Below are positions 37,501 to 51,066 of a stretch of DNA of 64,000 nucleotides, piece by piece. A program made the position numbers and the translations under genes. Origin of the DNA: Mytilisepta virgata (lineage: Eukaryota; Mollusca; Bivalvia; Mytilida; Mytilidae); NCBI GenBank assembly GCA_028015205.1, contig CM051516.1, positions 56,548,230 to 56,612,229 of the forward strand, read 5' to 3'. The notes under the pieces were generated by a model, which was not told the origin of the DNA, did no database searches, and saw nothing but the letters and a program-made list of their open reading frames with translations. The stretch's first letter is position 1. Each line of letters starts with the position of its first letter.

Positions 37501-40500
37501 GCTTGGTATCAGAGAACTGAACTCTGACGTAAAACTTAACGTAAGTCAATGAAGTGTGATAACTTAAACTAGATCAGAGTGACCTGATTTTGGTGGGAAG
37601 CTGTGTTACCCTGACACAAAGTAATATGATTGTAGGTCCTTTGGTATCAGAAAACTGAACTCGGACATAAAACTTTACCCAAGTCAATGAAGCGCAATAA
37701 ATATGTCAGAGTGACCTAATTTTGGTGGGAGGCTGTGTTACTCCCCTAGATGCATCATCACACCAAGTAATATGATTGTTCAGTGTAGGTCACTTTGTAT
37801 GTTAAAACTGATTTTTGACATCAAACTTAAAAGCCAGTCAACCATGTAATATGGGTTGTGTGATCTTCATCTTATGTCACCTGGTCAGTCTCTTCAACGC
37901 GCACCTGCACACAAAAAGATATGACCCTATGTCAACTAGTAACTGAGAACTGGCTGTGGACGTTCACGTGGACGTCGACGCCGGGGGTACTACATTAGTC
38001 CCCCTCAACTTGGTTGAGGGGAACTGAAACTAACTTCTGCGACTGAAACTCCAACAAACATGACAAACAAACCCGGGTTATGATGGAGTGTCCTAAGTGT
38101 AAATCCTGCTATGGTTATCATATTTACTATAACTGTAATATTATTGGCAGGAAAATGATTTGTTTAAACACTTTTTTGCTTGCAATGACATATCCTTAAG
38201 TATTTTTCACATAATTCGTCTGCTTAAATATAAAAGAACTATACCAGTGTCATTTAATGAAGATGAGACAGGTGATTTTTATGACCTGCAGCCTTTACAT
38301 AGTAAGTGGAAATTGATGCGCTTTGATTATAAACCCTTTACAAATTTAATTTTGGGCCTTATGCTGTGTTCTACCGTTATTTCTTTTTTGTGAGGTTGAA
38401 AGTGATCGTTTTTCAAATATAATCCTTTCATTTTTTTCAAATACTTACATTTCAGCAGTTTGTGTTGTGTTTGGTTCTGCCATGTCTGCTGCTGGTCGCC
38501 TTTCTGTAAAAGAAGAAAGATACAATAACTAACCATGTAATTCAATAAAATTTAATATGTGCAAAAAGATCTTTTCCAAATATTTTTTTTTGTAATTTAA
38601 ATGCTATGAGTTTTGAAAAGTGCAAAATAAATTTCACTTTGGATGGTACTTCTTAACTGCTTTTAGTTACTGAACGTAGTAACGTACAAAATATAGCATT
38701 TAAGTTCAGATAAAATCATAGAACTGTCAATTATTGGAATACAGATTTTGCACTAGTCGTTAGTGGAACAAAATATGCAGTGTGAATCAATATCGGTATC
38801 ACATACTATGTACATATACGTTAAAGAGCAAATGCGTAAATGTTAAATTAAATTTATTTACTATTGGACATAGTGAGATAAATATCCCAATGCGGAAAGT
38901 GCTTCAAAATGTACTCATGGTAATTTCATAAAATAAATAAATTATATAAAGATTTACAAAAAGATACATGTACCTGAATTGTAGGATGTTGCAGTTTTTC
39001 TACGCATGATATACAGCACAAGGGCCACTATAAGGAGGGTAATAACACTACCAATTATAGCTGCAGCAGCTATCGATGCAATAGAGTCGGATCCTATAAA
39101 TCATGTAAATTGTAAAAAAAGATCAAATATAATTTCAGTCCATCTGCAAAAGAATATAATGAAATTTCGTAAAACTTAATTGATCCAGATATTTAAAAGT
39201 CATATAAATATTACTGTATAATTTGGAAAATAAAACACAAAATTACCTCAACTACGCTCGGACTACAAAGAAATATATATAGATTCTCCTTCAGGTACGA
39301 GTGAGTTATGGAATTTCTCCACCCGAGATAGTTAAATTTTCGATTTTCAACACTCGAGCCTTTAGCGAGCGTGTTAAAATCTAAAATTTAACTATCTCGG
39401 GTGGAGAAATTCCATAATTCAAGAGTAAATTGAAGGAGAATCTGTTTCTCCTATGATTTTCGACAAAAACCTCAATAAAATGTCGTTGCTATGTCGTTTG
39501 TTTACAAAGACGTCATTTCGGGACTTTTCTAGTTTATCGTTCTAATATAACTGTAGAAAAAGGACGGTAATTCCCACGTAGAAATTTAATCACCGGTAAG
39601 TGGTTAAAGATATTATGTATTTTTATCCCACCGATTAAACACGTCAGGAATAGGAGAAACATCTATATTACGTGTAGGTGTCGGATATAATTTATTTCTG
39701 CAAGTAACGAATAAATGAGTGGACTATACTTGCATATGAATTTGCCTGAACCAATCATTTGAAAGAGAGGGAATGTATTACTTTGACGCATTAATCTGTA
39801 GTTACCTCCATGGGCAGAAGACTGTGTGGTTGTATAATACATTTTTGTTGTATAATTGATCGGCCGTTGTGTATGGACCGGTGGTGGCGTTGTTTGGATC
39901 GGCCAACTGTGGGGTATTGCAGTTATATTTGGGACTGTACAGTTGACTGCTGATATATTATACTGAAAAGGAGACAAAATACAGACTTTTTTTACTAGAT
40001 TATGCAAAATCTTAGTAGAGCATTAGTATTATTTCATTTATAACAATCGGGTGAAATATCTATGTTTATTTCTGTTAACTTCTTTTAATATGCAATTACT
40101 AAAAATCTTATTAGTTAAACTGTAAAGAAATGACCCATCTTTACACTACCTTTACATGTTTTAAAATTGTATGTAAATTTTTTAATTTATGAAATATGTG
40201 TTAAATGTAAATAATTACGGTGAATTCTTTGGATATAACAGCTAACGGATTGCCTCCAACCTTCAATATGATATGTGAAACTCCACGGTTGCTTAATTCA
40301 TAGTAACCAGTAAAAGATGTTACAGGACCAAATTCATTATTCAACTGCTTCAACAAATCCAAAGTATGTCCGCCTCCTGTGTCGGTACCATGTCCATATG
40401 ATAAATCAGGTCTCTTAGTGATTCTAAAATCACACCGTGATGAATATGTCTTCTCTACAGACGAATCGTCTACTTTATATCCCTATTATGTATAGAGAGA

Positions 40501-43500
40501 GAAGGTTACTGGAGAACTCGGCCCATAACACACTCGGACTATAACAAATTTGGACCACCTCTATTTATGATCAGAAATAAAGTTGACAATTTAGGCCCAC
40601 TCATCTTTTAACTGTATTTCTGTATTCATTCATACTGATGTGTTGGGTTTTTGTGTATTTATATATTAAATAAGATCCTCATTTATACGAAAGTTTTAAT
40701 TTGAAATAATATTTGTATATGAGTTATAACAATTAACAATTGAAAATATTTTTATCTTAATTAACAAAACATTTACTTCGATAAATTTATTTTTGATCTA
40801 TTTCAATACTTTTGTGTTTTTTAATATATAAAATATATAAGGATAAGAATATTAGTAGAAAATTCCACATTGAAAGAGTGTAATTTAAAGCTGAAGCATT
40901 TATTAACCTCTTAGTAAATTGACCTTTTCAAACATGACGTCAAATAATAGGAATGACGTGGTATTACTATGACTATCAAATTTCCTCGCATTAGACGAAG
41001 TAAAGAGGTTCGGTAAAGGGCATCTCCGTAACGAATCTAAAACTTTTTCGAAATATGTGCAAAATCGATAATTACGTAGGATTTGATATATTGATGAATT
41101 ATTGTTTAACATCCAGTGGCAATTATGAAATGCATATTACGACGAACGTAGTATTTGAACAACTGTACGTTCGGTGTTACATGCAAAGCATTCAGAGAGC
41201 TAATCTATTTACTTACCAGTTATAAACAGACAAAGTTCCAAGACACGTTTTATTCCAAATAAAAATCAGGGGCCAGGGGCCAGGTTTTCGAAGATGTCTC
41301 ATGATGACTACGACATATCGTAAGATGGTCTTACGACGTGTCGCAGTCATAAAATGTGTTTTCGAAAGGGTCGCAACTTGGAACATGTCACAAAATTTGT
41401 CACAAAGTTACGACACCAAAGAAGGTGTCGTAAGATGGTCTTATAATGATCGTATATGTATAGAAGTACGAATAATTCGTTAAACGGGAATTTTAATGTT
41501 CGAACCCTAGGTATTTCTTATTCATATTAAAATAGAGTAGACCGATAAACTTTTACAATCTATGGTTTTATTGATCCATGTTAATAGATTGTCACAATCC
41601 ATAATTGATTTACATGTACATGCATGTTACACATGTGCAGTAAACGTATATGCATTAATCTTTTTTAAAAGGCTGTTAAAATTAAAATTAATTAAAAGTT
41701 ATTTTTTATTTATTTTTTCTTCTTTTAGTTACATGTACTTTTTAAAAATTAAATTGCATACTTTGTTAAATCATTTAAACTTTCATTATTTTTCATTATT
41801 TGTCATTACTGACTTGCGATGGTCATACTATCGTCGTAACTATGATTGTCGTATGATACCTTTGTTTTACATCATACGATAGGTCGTAAGACCATCATAA
41901 CTTAGTCGCAAGTAATGTCATAAGATATGTCTCATGATCAATCTTACGATACTTTCGAAAACCTGGCCCCAGGTTTTCGAAAGTATCGTAAGAGCCCCAG
42001 GTTTTCAATGAACCCAGTGAAGGAAACGCGTGGTTGAATTTCAACAACATTTTCTCAGGTGGTGTATTGAGACATATATAATGCATGACGAAAATATGAA
42101 AAAAATTAAACGAGTGGAAAATTTTGGCCTTACCCAGGCCTACCCCCTTAAGTCCTCGAGAAGTCGTATTGGACCTCGATAATCTGTATTGGCCCTCGGC
42201 GTTGCCTCGGGCAATACAGATGATCTCGACCCAATACGACTGTCTCAGACTTATTACAGGCTTTATATGAAAATACACATTTAATAATACTATAATATTA
42301 CACAGCTAATCATACGAAAGCCCAGCTGCTGATGCAAGTATTAGACCTTTTTACTACAGACGATAACATAGCACTGAGAAATTTTACTGCCCAGTCGGTG
42401 GTACTGAAGTAGTAGCGGCTTTTTTCCAATAGGTTGTATAATTTAAAGATCTTAAACAGGAGTATATGGATAAAATTAAAATTTACATTATTTTTGGTGT
42501 TCTTTTCTTTAAAGTGTTTTCGTTTAATTTCTTCTTCAGTTGTCCAAAATATGACCTGTTATGACAGAGTTGCTTCAATGTCATTGAAATACAGACAAAT
42601 ATAAATAATTATCCACCATTTGAAAAACTAAAACTCATTTCATATGGTCATTTTGGGAAAAATTTTAATTTAAAACTGAATGGGTAATGTTGAATTTTTA
42701 CAAGACTGCGGTCTGATTGAACTGATATGTGTGTAAAAAATACATAAAAAATTGGTTGAAAATTATTATTCTAGAAATAAAAAACTGGAACCGTTAAGCA
42801 TACTTTTTTTCAATGTTAGATTTTGGTGGTCTTAAAGTGTTAATAAGCATGAACCAGGGTATGGCATCATGAAATAGCTATTTGAAACAATTATGTTTTG
42901 TTGTGAAAAATCAATTACCAATCGTGTATATATTAGCTTACTGTTCACTGGTAGTCCGAAATTGTTATAGTCAGATTTTGTGTAGTCCGATTTGGTTATG
43001 GTCCGATTTTGTTATAGTCCGAGTTTGTTATGGGGCGAGTCATCAGAGAAAGATCAGAAAGGTATCACTTACAGGTCAGTACATGTCAATGATATCGTAT
43101 AGCCTGTATTTTAGACCGAAGTCTCCGTAATATCATGTTTGGATTATGATTGGTTTTCAATACTTTAGGCCTTGAGCACAATGACGAGTCGTAAATTGGC
43201 TAAATGTGCACATCTTGTGCATCAAAATTGGCATCATTTAATTATTATTTACAAAAGAAGTCGAATGTAAAACAAATGGTCAACATTTCATGAATTCATT
43301 AAAAGTATGTGTGTTTTATTTTTGTTGTGATAAAATGTGATAGTGGGATTCAAAATACTAGCTAGAATCGTACGCCCAATATTATGCAAATTGCTTTCCC
43401 GCGTAGACTGGGCATGTATTCAAACCAGACGCCTGTCGTGAAATTATTACGTAACTTACGGAATAGAGAACTTCGTATATGGCGACAGCTGTATTTATTC

Positions 43501-46500
43501 TCCAACGGGTTGCTTCATATGATGTAAGCACAATGATAATGGGTTTTGTCACAGGACCTCGTGGAAGTACCGTCACTTCGTACACGTTATAATATCGATC
43601 ACCATATATACCTATGACATGAACATCAAATACAGGATTATCGGCCGTTGTACAACTGTTTAATTTGTAGCCATAAGGGTAGGTTCCCCGGTGTGTATCT
43701 TTGTATCCAAGAGCAGTAGGTGGATCTTCCCGAATCACACAGTTTCCATACTCAACTGAATTATCAAAGAATGGTTGAAATGTGATTGTGCAATAATAAT
43801 TTGCTGATACCATAATGCTAACTGTATTATTGATTCCGTTTTCAGTGCCAAGTATATGAATCTCTTCATGTCTTTGTGGTTTTTTTACTTAATTGTTTGT
43901 TTTAGATTTAGGAGATAACTGTAAACCGTAAACCGCTGGTTTTACCGTCGCAAATTGAGTTTACCTGGCGACGCGTAGCGGAGCCAGGTAAACGGATATT
44001 TGCGATGGTAAAACCACCGGTTTATGTCGGCAACTGATAAAATACAATACAGTTATCCCCATTCTAATGCAACCTACGTTAAACGTTAAAAAATAGAATA
44101 AAAAGTAAACAGGAAAACGTCAAATGCGTTTGCGCAACGTTGTCGTCAATGGTTCCGACGGTAAACCGTGGATTTTACGCTTGACGTTATCCAATCAAAA
44201 AGGACGTTATATGTTATGTTGCATTAGAATAAATAGGAAATGTCAACAATGACATACTAATCAATCAACGACACCCAACAAATAACAAAAAAGTGCACAA
44301 ATTACAATATTAGTATACACACAACAAAACGTCAGGATCCCTGGACAGAATAGTCTGACTAGGTCATGTAGGTACAGAAAATTAACAGTGGTGTGGTCAA
44401 ACCGGCAAAAAGGGTACGCAAATCCCCACTCTTTTTTCATTTTTTTTTTATTTTATTGTTATACTTTTTAATTTGTTGGTGCTACACCTGCCGAATGAAC
44501 AATCTACCAATTTAAGATGAACGAACAGTTCGATTATAATTTTGTATTTTGCAGGCAGGACTTTTGTTTCAAAATTTTATTTATATCCTTTCTTTAAAAC
44601 CTATTAAAAAATCCACTTACACGTGTGCTGCCAGTATATATTTACCAACCAACAGCAAATCTGCTAGTATATATTGGTACTCACACTCAAAATTATACTT
44701 ATAAAATGCCAAGTTTTTTTCCAGCCACATAACGTCTTCTTCAGGTATAGGTCCATCATAAAATATTGTTTTTGCTTAACTTTCACTGTTTTACTAAAGT
44801 TTGAATCAATAATTAACATTTTGATTATTGTGTCGACTTCCCATATGTTTATTCGTCAGCATAGTCCTAGCTCTCCCTGACGTCAGACGGATTTTGTTAA
44901 AATTGAATGGGACGTCAAAGTGCAATCCAATATGCCTTTTATACTGCAAACAAAATTTATCAATGTTTTTCGAATTTCACATTAATTTCTTGTATCTCCA
45001 ACTTCATTTGAAGCTCGGAAAACTACTTGACATTGCTGTATGCAAGCTGCCAACAATTTATATTAAACGGAGCAGGAACTGCTTACCCTATCGGAGCACC
45101 TGAGTTCACTCCTGGTTTGTATAGGAGTTCGTGTTGTTAATTGTTGTTTTAGTTTTCAGTGTTTATTTGTTGTTCTTGTAGTTGTTGATTTATCTTCCCG
45201 GGTTATGTCTGTCTAATGGATTGCGTTTTTTTAGATTGCTCCTCAGGTATATTTGTCCTTTTTATCAATGAACTTAACAATAAGTAGGAGACATTACATG
45301 AAAATATAAACTTTTTACGTAAAAATTTTTTAAAGTGAAGCGTATGAGGTTTACCGATATGTGCCGAATAATTATAATAATTGTCCATACTTTTAAAAGA
45401 AAAACTTCTAAACTTTGGAATTATTACAACTATTTAAATGTCAGAAGTTAAATATTCTTTCAATGAAGTGCAAAAATTTTAGTTCCGATTTAAAAGCTTT
45501 GGAATTTCCAGTAAAATATTTCAAGGGTTACAATGTGAATACATTCATGACATATATATTGAATTGCAATGAATTTCATAGTTTTTTTCTAACTAAAAGA
45601 CTAGTTGTACTTACTGAAGCAGTTGTCCGTATTATAATATGTGCCTAGTGTGCAATAACAAGTGTTATGAGAGCAACTGGCTGTTCCGTCACGAATCTGA
45701 GGATAACAGCCCCAAGCGTTTGTACATGACTGTTTCTCTACCAAAGGAAATAAAATGCTTTACGTGAGTAACATATTTGCAAATATTTATATTCAATAGA
45801 ACTTCTATGAAAATCTTGTAAGCGTGTTTCAGAACCGTTAACGGACAAAGCTCAGATAAAGAGGTTAGTTACAGCGGACAATACCTCCAGTTGAAAACGG
45901 TTTTCAGCAACCTGAATAGGTATTTTTGGATGTTTGCGCCAATTTTGGCAAAGCATTACATCTGTCTTTGTATTCCATTGGGGAAAATAAGCACAAATAA
46001 ACATGTTCTTTATACATTCCGCCATTCCGGAGAATGAAACAATCAGGTGATCCATTCAGGAGTCCAAATTCCAAAGCCTCCATAATGTCAAGAAAGCAGA
46101 CGACACACTGCTTAATCTATAAATGGTAGAATTTTGAACAGAAAACAAAATATACAGTAAATGAATAGTAGCACCTAATTTCATATTTGTCATCCAAAAT
46201 GAACCTCGAACATATGTGACCATTTTTATGTCCAGAACTCGATTTTTTCTCATTTTGGTTGCAATCAGGTCATAATTAAAGTTTTTATATGCAAAAACAT
46301 ATATCTCCCCCTTTTCATCCTGTCGACCTCAAAACTCAATCCAATCAGAAAAATGTTTATGTCTTGCATAAACTTCACCATATGTAAAAATAAAGTCCAT
46401 ATCTCGGTACGGGAAACCCCCAAAAAAAACAATCCGATCTAATACATTTATGAAGTGCACAACCACACCAGGTATGTCGTTCCATTCCAGTCTGAACTGT

Positions 46501-49500
46501 ACGATATTCTGTGTTTACAAACTTCCCCATACATAAAAATTGCAAAGTCATTGTTTTGGTATGAGAAACACCAAAAATCAATGCAATCAAAAAATTACAC
46601 CTGGTATGCATCAATTCTGTAAAGTTTCATTTCATTCCGCTGTAAACTTTAGGAGATTTTGTGTTCACAAACTTTTGTGATAGATGGGCAGACAGATGAA
46701 CAGGACAAAAACGATTTTCCTCCCCCTGGAAAGGAAAAAATACAAAACAAAATAAATTAATTAAGAACAAGACAACGCAGAAAATAGAGAACTTACTAAC
46801 CCCCCCCCCCCCCCCCCCAAAAAAAAAAAAGTGATATCAGGTGCTCCGGGACGGGAATCGGAATAAATAATACATGAACTGGAATGTTTTTGTTCGCACG
46901 CAAGCAGATTCCTTATTTTCCTTATTTAAAACACAAATATGTTGATAAATTTTGTACTTTTGTTAAAGATATAGGATTTCAACTCCCTCTGACAAAATTA
47001 GTATTACATCTATTTTCTGCATTGTCTTGTTCTTAATTAATTTATTTTGTTTTGTATTTTTTTAGTTATACATGTTCCCTGTTGATATTTGTCTATTGTG
47101 TTACATTATTTCAAGTATGAGTTGCCTTATGGACTTTACCCACTGTCTTCTCCCTTTAATATTCTTATGCCGATATTTATATGAGTGAAAATATATCTTA
47201 TGATAGATTTTTTCCAGAGGATTATCGGATTTATCGAATCCAGATAGTTAACTTATCTAATTTTAAAGTCCGAGCCTTGGCGAGGAAATTCGATAATTTC
47301 AACTATCGAGATTTGATAAATCTGATAGTCCTCGAAAAACTGTTTCTATAATGAAAAGTAAATTTTAATATTTCTTAAACCAAAATCCGCTTTAGGTGGT
47401 TACGTCATACAATATTCTGTTTTATGTTCGTTTTGTTATATTTTGCTAACAATCCTTATGTTTGAATTTTATCTCAATAAAATATTCTGATTCTACACTT
47501 GCGCAACAAGTTTATTTGTTGCAATGGTGTTATTGATCGAATCCGAGTAATCCGAACGTAAAAGTCGTTCTTAGGGGTTTATGACCTGTTGTCTTAACCA
47601 ATCATCGCCTTAGATCATCGGCATCCACACGTTTATTAAATTTTTGATAAACAACGGGTTCAAGAAGGGTTAATTTGACAAAGAATTAGAGAAATATATG
47701 TTTGAGGTAATAAACGGACAAAGGGTAAATTAACATTCGAATCTAGCCCATGTTATATTCTAAACTACCACATAGAGCAAATTAACAATGTTTAAATTGA
47801 CGCTTTTAATCATGAAAGAAGAACCAAATGGGAATAAACTTACTTGAGCAATACCTTGGATTACAATACTGTTCTTCTGTATCTGTACCATCCCTTCTAA
47901 TTCTGATTTGTGTACCAATGTCGCATGTCTTTGAACAGACTGACCAAGGTCCCCAATGGTATTCCTCAGTTGACACATCACAAACTAATTGAAATTAAAA
48001 AGTCACCAAGAGTGTATATTTTGAAAGTTCATTATTAACATGCATATATATCAAAGCCAACATTTCATGACATCTTGATTAGTTTCATCATTGAACCAAA
48101 GATTCTTTCAGTCAGTTTTCATGGTCATGCTGTAGTTATTTAAAAGTAAAAAAATTAAGAAATATAAACGATTTTTTTTTTTTTTTTTTTTTTTTTTTGG
48201 CTGATGCATGGTAGGTGGGGACGCTTGGTGTTGGTTTAAGTACGTTCGAATCGAGTAGCAAGGTTGTTCGACTCTAAGGATTGCCATTTTTTTTTGCATC
48301 ATGTAGGTAGTTGTCTATTTTGGTAGAAAATTACGGTGAAGAAAATAAATTATAACTAGTGGTCACCATTGATTACCTCGATAATTAAAACGTTGTGGCA
48401 ATGCACGAGTTATATTTTTTCTTAACCATAAATTTTGATCCAAATAAGCTTTCGTACCATCAATTTCGACCGCATTCTTTTCGATTAGATGGTTTAAAAA
48501 ATGATTTTATAAAAATATTTTAAAGACATAAAGACGACTGATTTTCCATGGAAAAGCACCTTAAAGCTTATTCCCGTGTGTGTGATTATGCACAAAACTC
48601 TTAAATATATTGAAACTGATGCCCGATTAACATATGTTGCCGATTGACGTGGACCCATTTCGGTAGTTCTAAGCAATAAAATTCCTAATAAATTAATTCC
48701 TCATGAAAATTGAGGTCCTAAATGTTTTTCGTTTTTTTTCTTTTTTCTTTAACAAAATGTAAAACTCTTTTACAAAGCCTTTGTCTGGCATAACTTGCGA
48801 GGAGAATTCTTCTCTTATACATCATATAACAAGCCTCGCAGTTAAAAATGAAAAATTAATTATCTCCAGTTGATAAATTTTATAATCAACTGATCATTGT
48901 TGTAGAATCTATATGTATTATCAATTACATAAGGGCCCTTGATCGTGATGTCTTCACTGGATTTACTAAGTATTAACCCACTGGTAATTTGTATGACTTT
49001 TATTCTTGATTGAATGCATGTAATTACTTGTGTTTGTTTGTTTATCTGTATTTGTTGGAGAGCATTATCCTATGTTACATTTCTGGTTCAATAGATATCT
49101 TTATCTTTATCGGATCGGAAGTGAACGATTTTCATTGGTTCTTCTCAAGGTCAGAAGAGAACCATTTGCCTGGTAGGAAGAATTTTCTAGGTCACACACG
49201 ATATGTTCGACCCGCAAAATATGAATGTGTGATGTCAGGGGTTTGTAGGAAAGAACGTGGATACAAAACCCTGACTTGGGAGGATGCTTTAAGAGTTACA
49301 AATAAAATCTTCATCACTAAAGAGTTTTGACTTGTTTATTTCTTTTCGGTAACTCCTCCCTGTTTTCAAAGAATAACAAAATATGGCCGCAAGAAAGAAT
49401 GAACTAAATCAGATTTTGCTAAGGATTGACAGGCAGCTTTATCAAATAATTTCGAAGAAGTTGAAATCCTTGTTAGAAATGCCTCAACTAAACTGGAAAA

Positions 49501-50246
49501 TGGGAGACGAGAATTAGATGAGGAAACTAGCTGTTGAGCAGCATGAATCGTCATTCGCATCCATGTCAAGACTTGCCAGAGACATGCGGAATGTTTCTGT
49601 AAATTCTGTCTATAAAGCCGATAGACTAAAGACTTGGTAGGATGCTCTGAAAGTCGATTTTTTAATATTAAAAAATGATTTTTTTTATATATTAAAAACT
49701 CATTTATTAATATTAGAAAATGAATTTCGAATATGAGAAAATACTTTCGAATATCTAATATTAAAAAATGAATTTCTAATATTAATAACTGATTTTTTAA
49801 TAATATTAGAAATTGATTTTTTAATATTAAAAAATTAATTGATTTTTTAATATTAAAAAATTAATTTCTAATATTCAAAAAGAGAAAAAAAACTATTTCT
49901 TAATATTAGAAAATGAATTTCTAATATTAAAAAATCATTTTTTATCTTTATATTAAAAAATCATTTCTTGATATTAAAAGATGAATTCTTGATATTAAAA
50001 ATTGATTTTTTAATATGAAGAAATAGCTCCTTTTGTCCACTTTTGCTTGCCATACTTCTCAAGGTCAAATTTTAGTTGTATGTAAACAAAAACAAACGAT
50101 GTAAAATAATATCCCAATAAAATTAGCCTTGTTAATAAAAAATCACCAGAAGTTATTTAAAATAGGTCAATAACAGGGTATCTAGTCATGAAATACTTAC
50201 AAATTATATACATAACAACAGAATAAAAATACACGTAACCATCCAT
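34554..50246 (-). CDS. TSP1-containing type I receptor-like protein, ten exons
   Basis: Minus-strand exons are 50246-50201, 47984-47844, 45737-45615, 43755-43460, 40482-40219, 39962-39806, 39093-38974, 38503-38449, 36525-36478 and 34722-34554, all GT/AG and in phase (1419 nt, 472 aa). A signal peptide (MDGYVYFYSVVMYII) precedes a thrombospondin type 1 repeat (WGPWSVCSKTC, residues about 20-62) and a six-cysteine module (63-103). Two exons (104-202, 203-290) encode a region I cannot name, with SCTTADN, HVIGIYGD, PRGPVTKP and TSFTGYYEL blocks. A Thr/Pro stalk with NIS, NCT, NIT and NYT glycosylation sites follows (291-342), then a TM helix (about 349-372) followed by MRRK, and a tail of about 100 residues with APPYEDL and PPAYEDL, the latter a PPxY site for WW or Nedd4-type partners. 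It is probably a surface receptor or adhesion protein. Confidence 0.87.
36701..36742 (+). ncRNA. Hammerhead-ribozyme-like core, copy 5
   Basis: The core reads CTGATA (one base short of CTGATGA), then a perfect stem GTCG/CGAC, GAAA, and a seven-pair stem III (ATGTGCA with TGTGCAT, two G-U pairs), then C. Outer CTTGA and TCAAG could form a distal stem I. The single deletion probably inactivates it. Confidence 0.45.
37330..37850 (+). repeat. Tandem ~145-bp repeat, about 3.5 copies
   Basis: AGTAATATGATTGTAGGTC-like starts recur at about 37330, 37480, 37620 and 37765. Each is followed by GGTATCAGAGAACTGAACTC and AGAGTGACCTGATTTTGGTG. It lies in an intron of the TSP1 gene. Confidence 0.8.
39281..39443. 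repeat. Fold-back element in TSP1-gene intron
   Basis: Arms 39281-39338 and 39382-39443 are inverse copies (AGATTCTCCTTCA outside; GGAATTTCTCCACCCGAGAT inside) around a short GAGCGTG-containing centre. Confidence 0.85.
41271..41990. mobile_element. ~720-bp element with GGCCAGGTTTTCGAA inverted ends
   Basis: GGGGCCAGGTTTTCGAAGAT at the left pairs with CTTTCGAAAACCTGGCCCC at the right. Inner segments with ATCGTAAGATGGTCTTACGA repeat in both orientations. A partial extra end follows at about 41968-42005. Confidence 0.7.
42163..42240. repeat. Short palindrome
   Basis: GTCGTATTGG with TCTGTATTGG at the left pairs with CAATACAGA and CCCAATACGAC at the right, around CCTCGGCGTTGCCTCGGG. Confidence 0.8.
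43181..43223 (+). other. Decayed hammerhead-like motif, copy 6
   Basis: This is related to copy 5 (same TTGAGCACA lead and TGTGCACATCTTGTGCATC segment), but the CTGATGA and GAAA cores carry substitutions. It is a decayed relative. Confidence 0.4.
43929..44024. repeat. CpG-rich palindrome
   Basis: TAAACCGCTGGTTTTACCGT and GTTTACCTGGC pair with GCCAGGTAAAC and ATGGTAAAACCACCGGTTTA around GACGCGTAGCG. It lies just upstream (gene sense) of a TSP1-gene exon. Confidence 0.8.
45062..45252 (-). repeat. Dispersed repeat, inverse copy of the 7779 family
   Basis: This is the reverse complement of about 7786-7980: CAGGAACTGCTTACCC, CGGAGCACCTGAGTTCACTC and the AGATTGCTCCTCAGGTATAT end. Confidence 0.75.
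46801..46831. repeat. Poly-C then poly-A tract
   Basis: About 19 C residues are followed directly by about 12 A residues. Assembly length here is unreliable. Confidence 0.8.
47208..47345. repeat. Fold-back element in TSP1-gene intron
   Basis: GATTTTTTCCAGAGGATTAT with CGGATTTATC at the left pairs with GATAAATCTGATAGTCCTCG and AAAAACTG at the right. Confidence 0.7.
49080..49640 (+). pseudogene. Unidentified plus-strand gene relic in TSP1-gene intron 1
   Basis: A non-repetitive, coding-like stretch reads on the plus strand: KNFLGHTRYVRPAKYE and GYKTLTWEDALRVTNK to a stop at 49330. Then, in shifted frames, EEVEILVRNASTKLENGRRE follows, and finally ASMSRLARDMRNVSVN. Stops and frame changes separate the parts. 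I do not recognise the family. It looks like an inserted gene fragment or processed relic rather than part of the host gene, which runs the other way. Confidence 0.4.
49660..50025. repeat. AT-only degenerate repeat, TTTTTAATATTA type
   Basis: Some 20 irregular units of AAAAATGATTTTTTAATATT-like sequence alternate in both orientations and can self-pair. It lies 175 bp from the signal-peptide exon of the TSP1 gene. Confidence 0.8.
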
Positions 50247-51066
50247 TGTCAAAAACGGTGTGTATTTTCTATTATTTCTTCTCTTTCAATGTCTTTTAAA
50301 CCATATGTTTCATTATGTTGGTTATTAATTATTCTTCCTTAATCCATCATAGGTCACGTAACAGATCACTATAATTAACAATAAAATTTATAAACAATAA
50401 AGATGAATCGGGCACTCCAGTCTGAGAAGTAAACATTGATCTTCTAAAAATAGATTTTCTGACACAGCAGGCATGACATGTAAAATGAGAAAGATATACC
50501 TAATTAGAAGGTTAAATCGATGTGAGTATTTCATGTGTAATTAATAAATTTAATACAAATGAACGAAAAAATATAGATATGCTAAGCTTATTCTGTTATC
50601 ATAGACCCTCATGTATATTGTGAATATTTTTTGTTAATAGTAAGAAGTATGTATAACGGTGGAAAATATTTACTGGTAATTTTTTTCCACCAGAAGTATT
50701 TTTCTAGCATATTTTTCCCAAGGCTATGAAAAATATTCCGGCAAAAATTTCATTGTGAAAAAATGTCTGTACAAATTTTGACTGTGAAATAATTTCCGAA
50801 ATATACACTATAAATTATTACATGAAAAAATTATTAAATTTTCTTTACCTGAAAAATTTTTAATTAGATAATTTTTCTTATGAATAATCTATTCTGGATA
50901 ATATTTCAACATGAAATATTTTCTAGGTACAGAAAATTTTTATTGAAAAATTAAGAAAGCGATTCAGATTCTGAAGGAAAATATTATATTAATACAAATA
51001 AAATGCCAACTTTAAAGACAAAATTTATGACTGTTTTAAACAAATACAAATGTAATAGATATGAAC

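Noticed and set aside
43382..43459. Extension of the 296-nt TSP1-gene exon into the downstream open frame
   Set aside because: A good donor (GTAAGT) at 43459 matches the paralogue's exon end, so the extra residues are intron translation.
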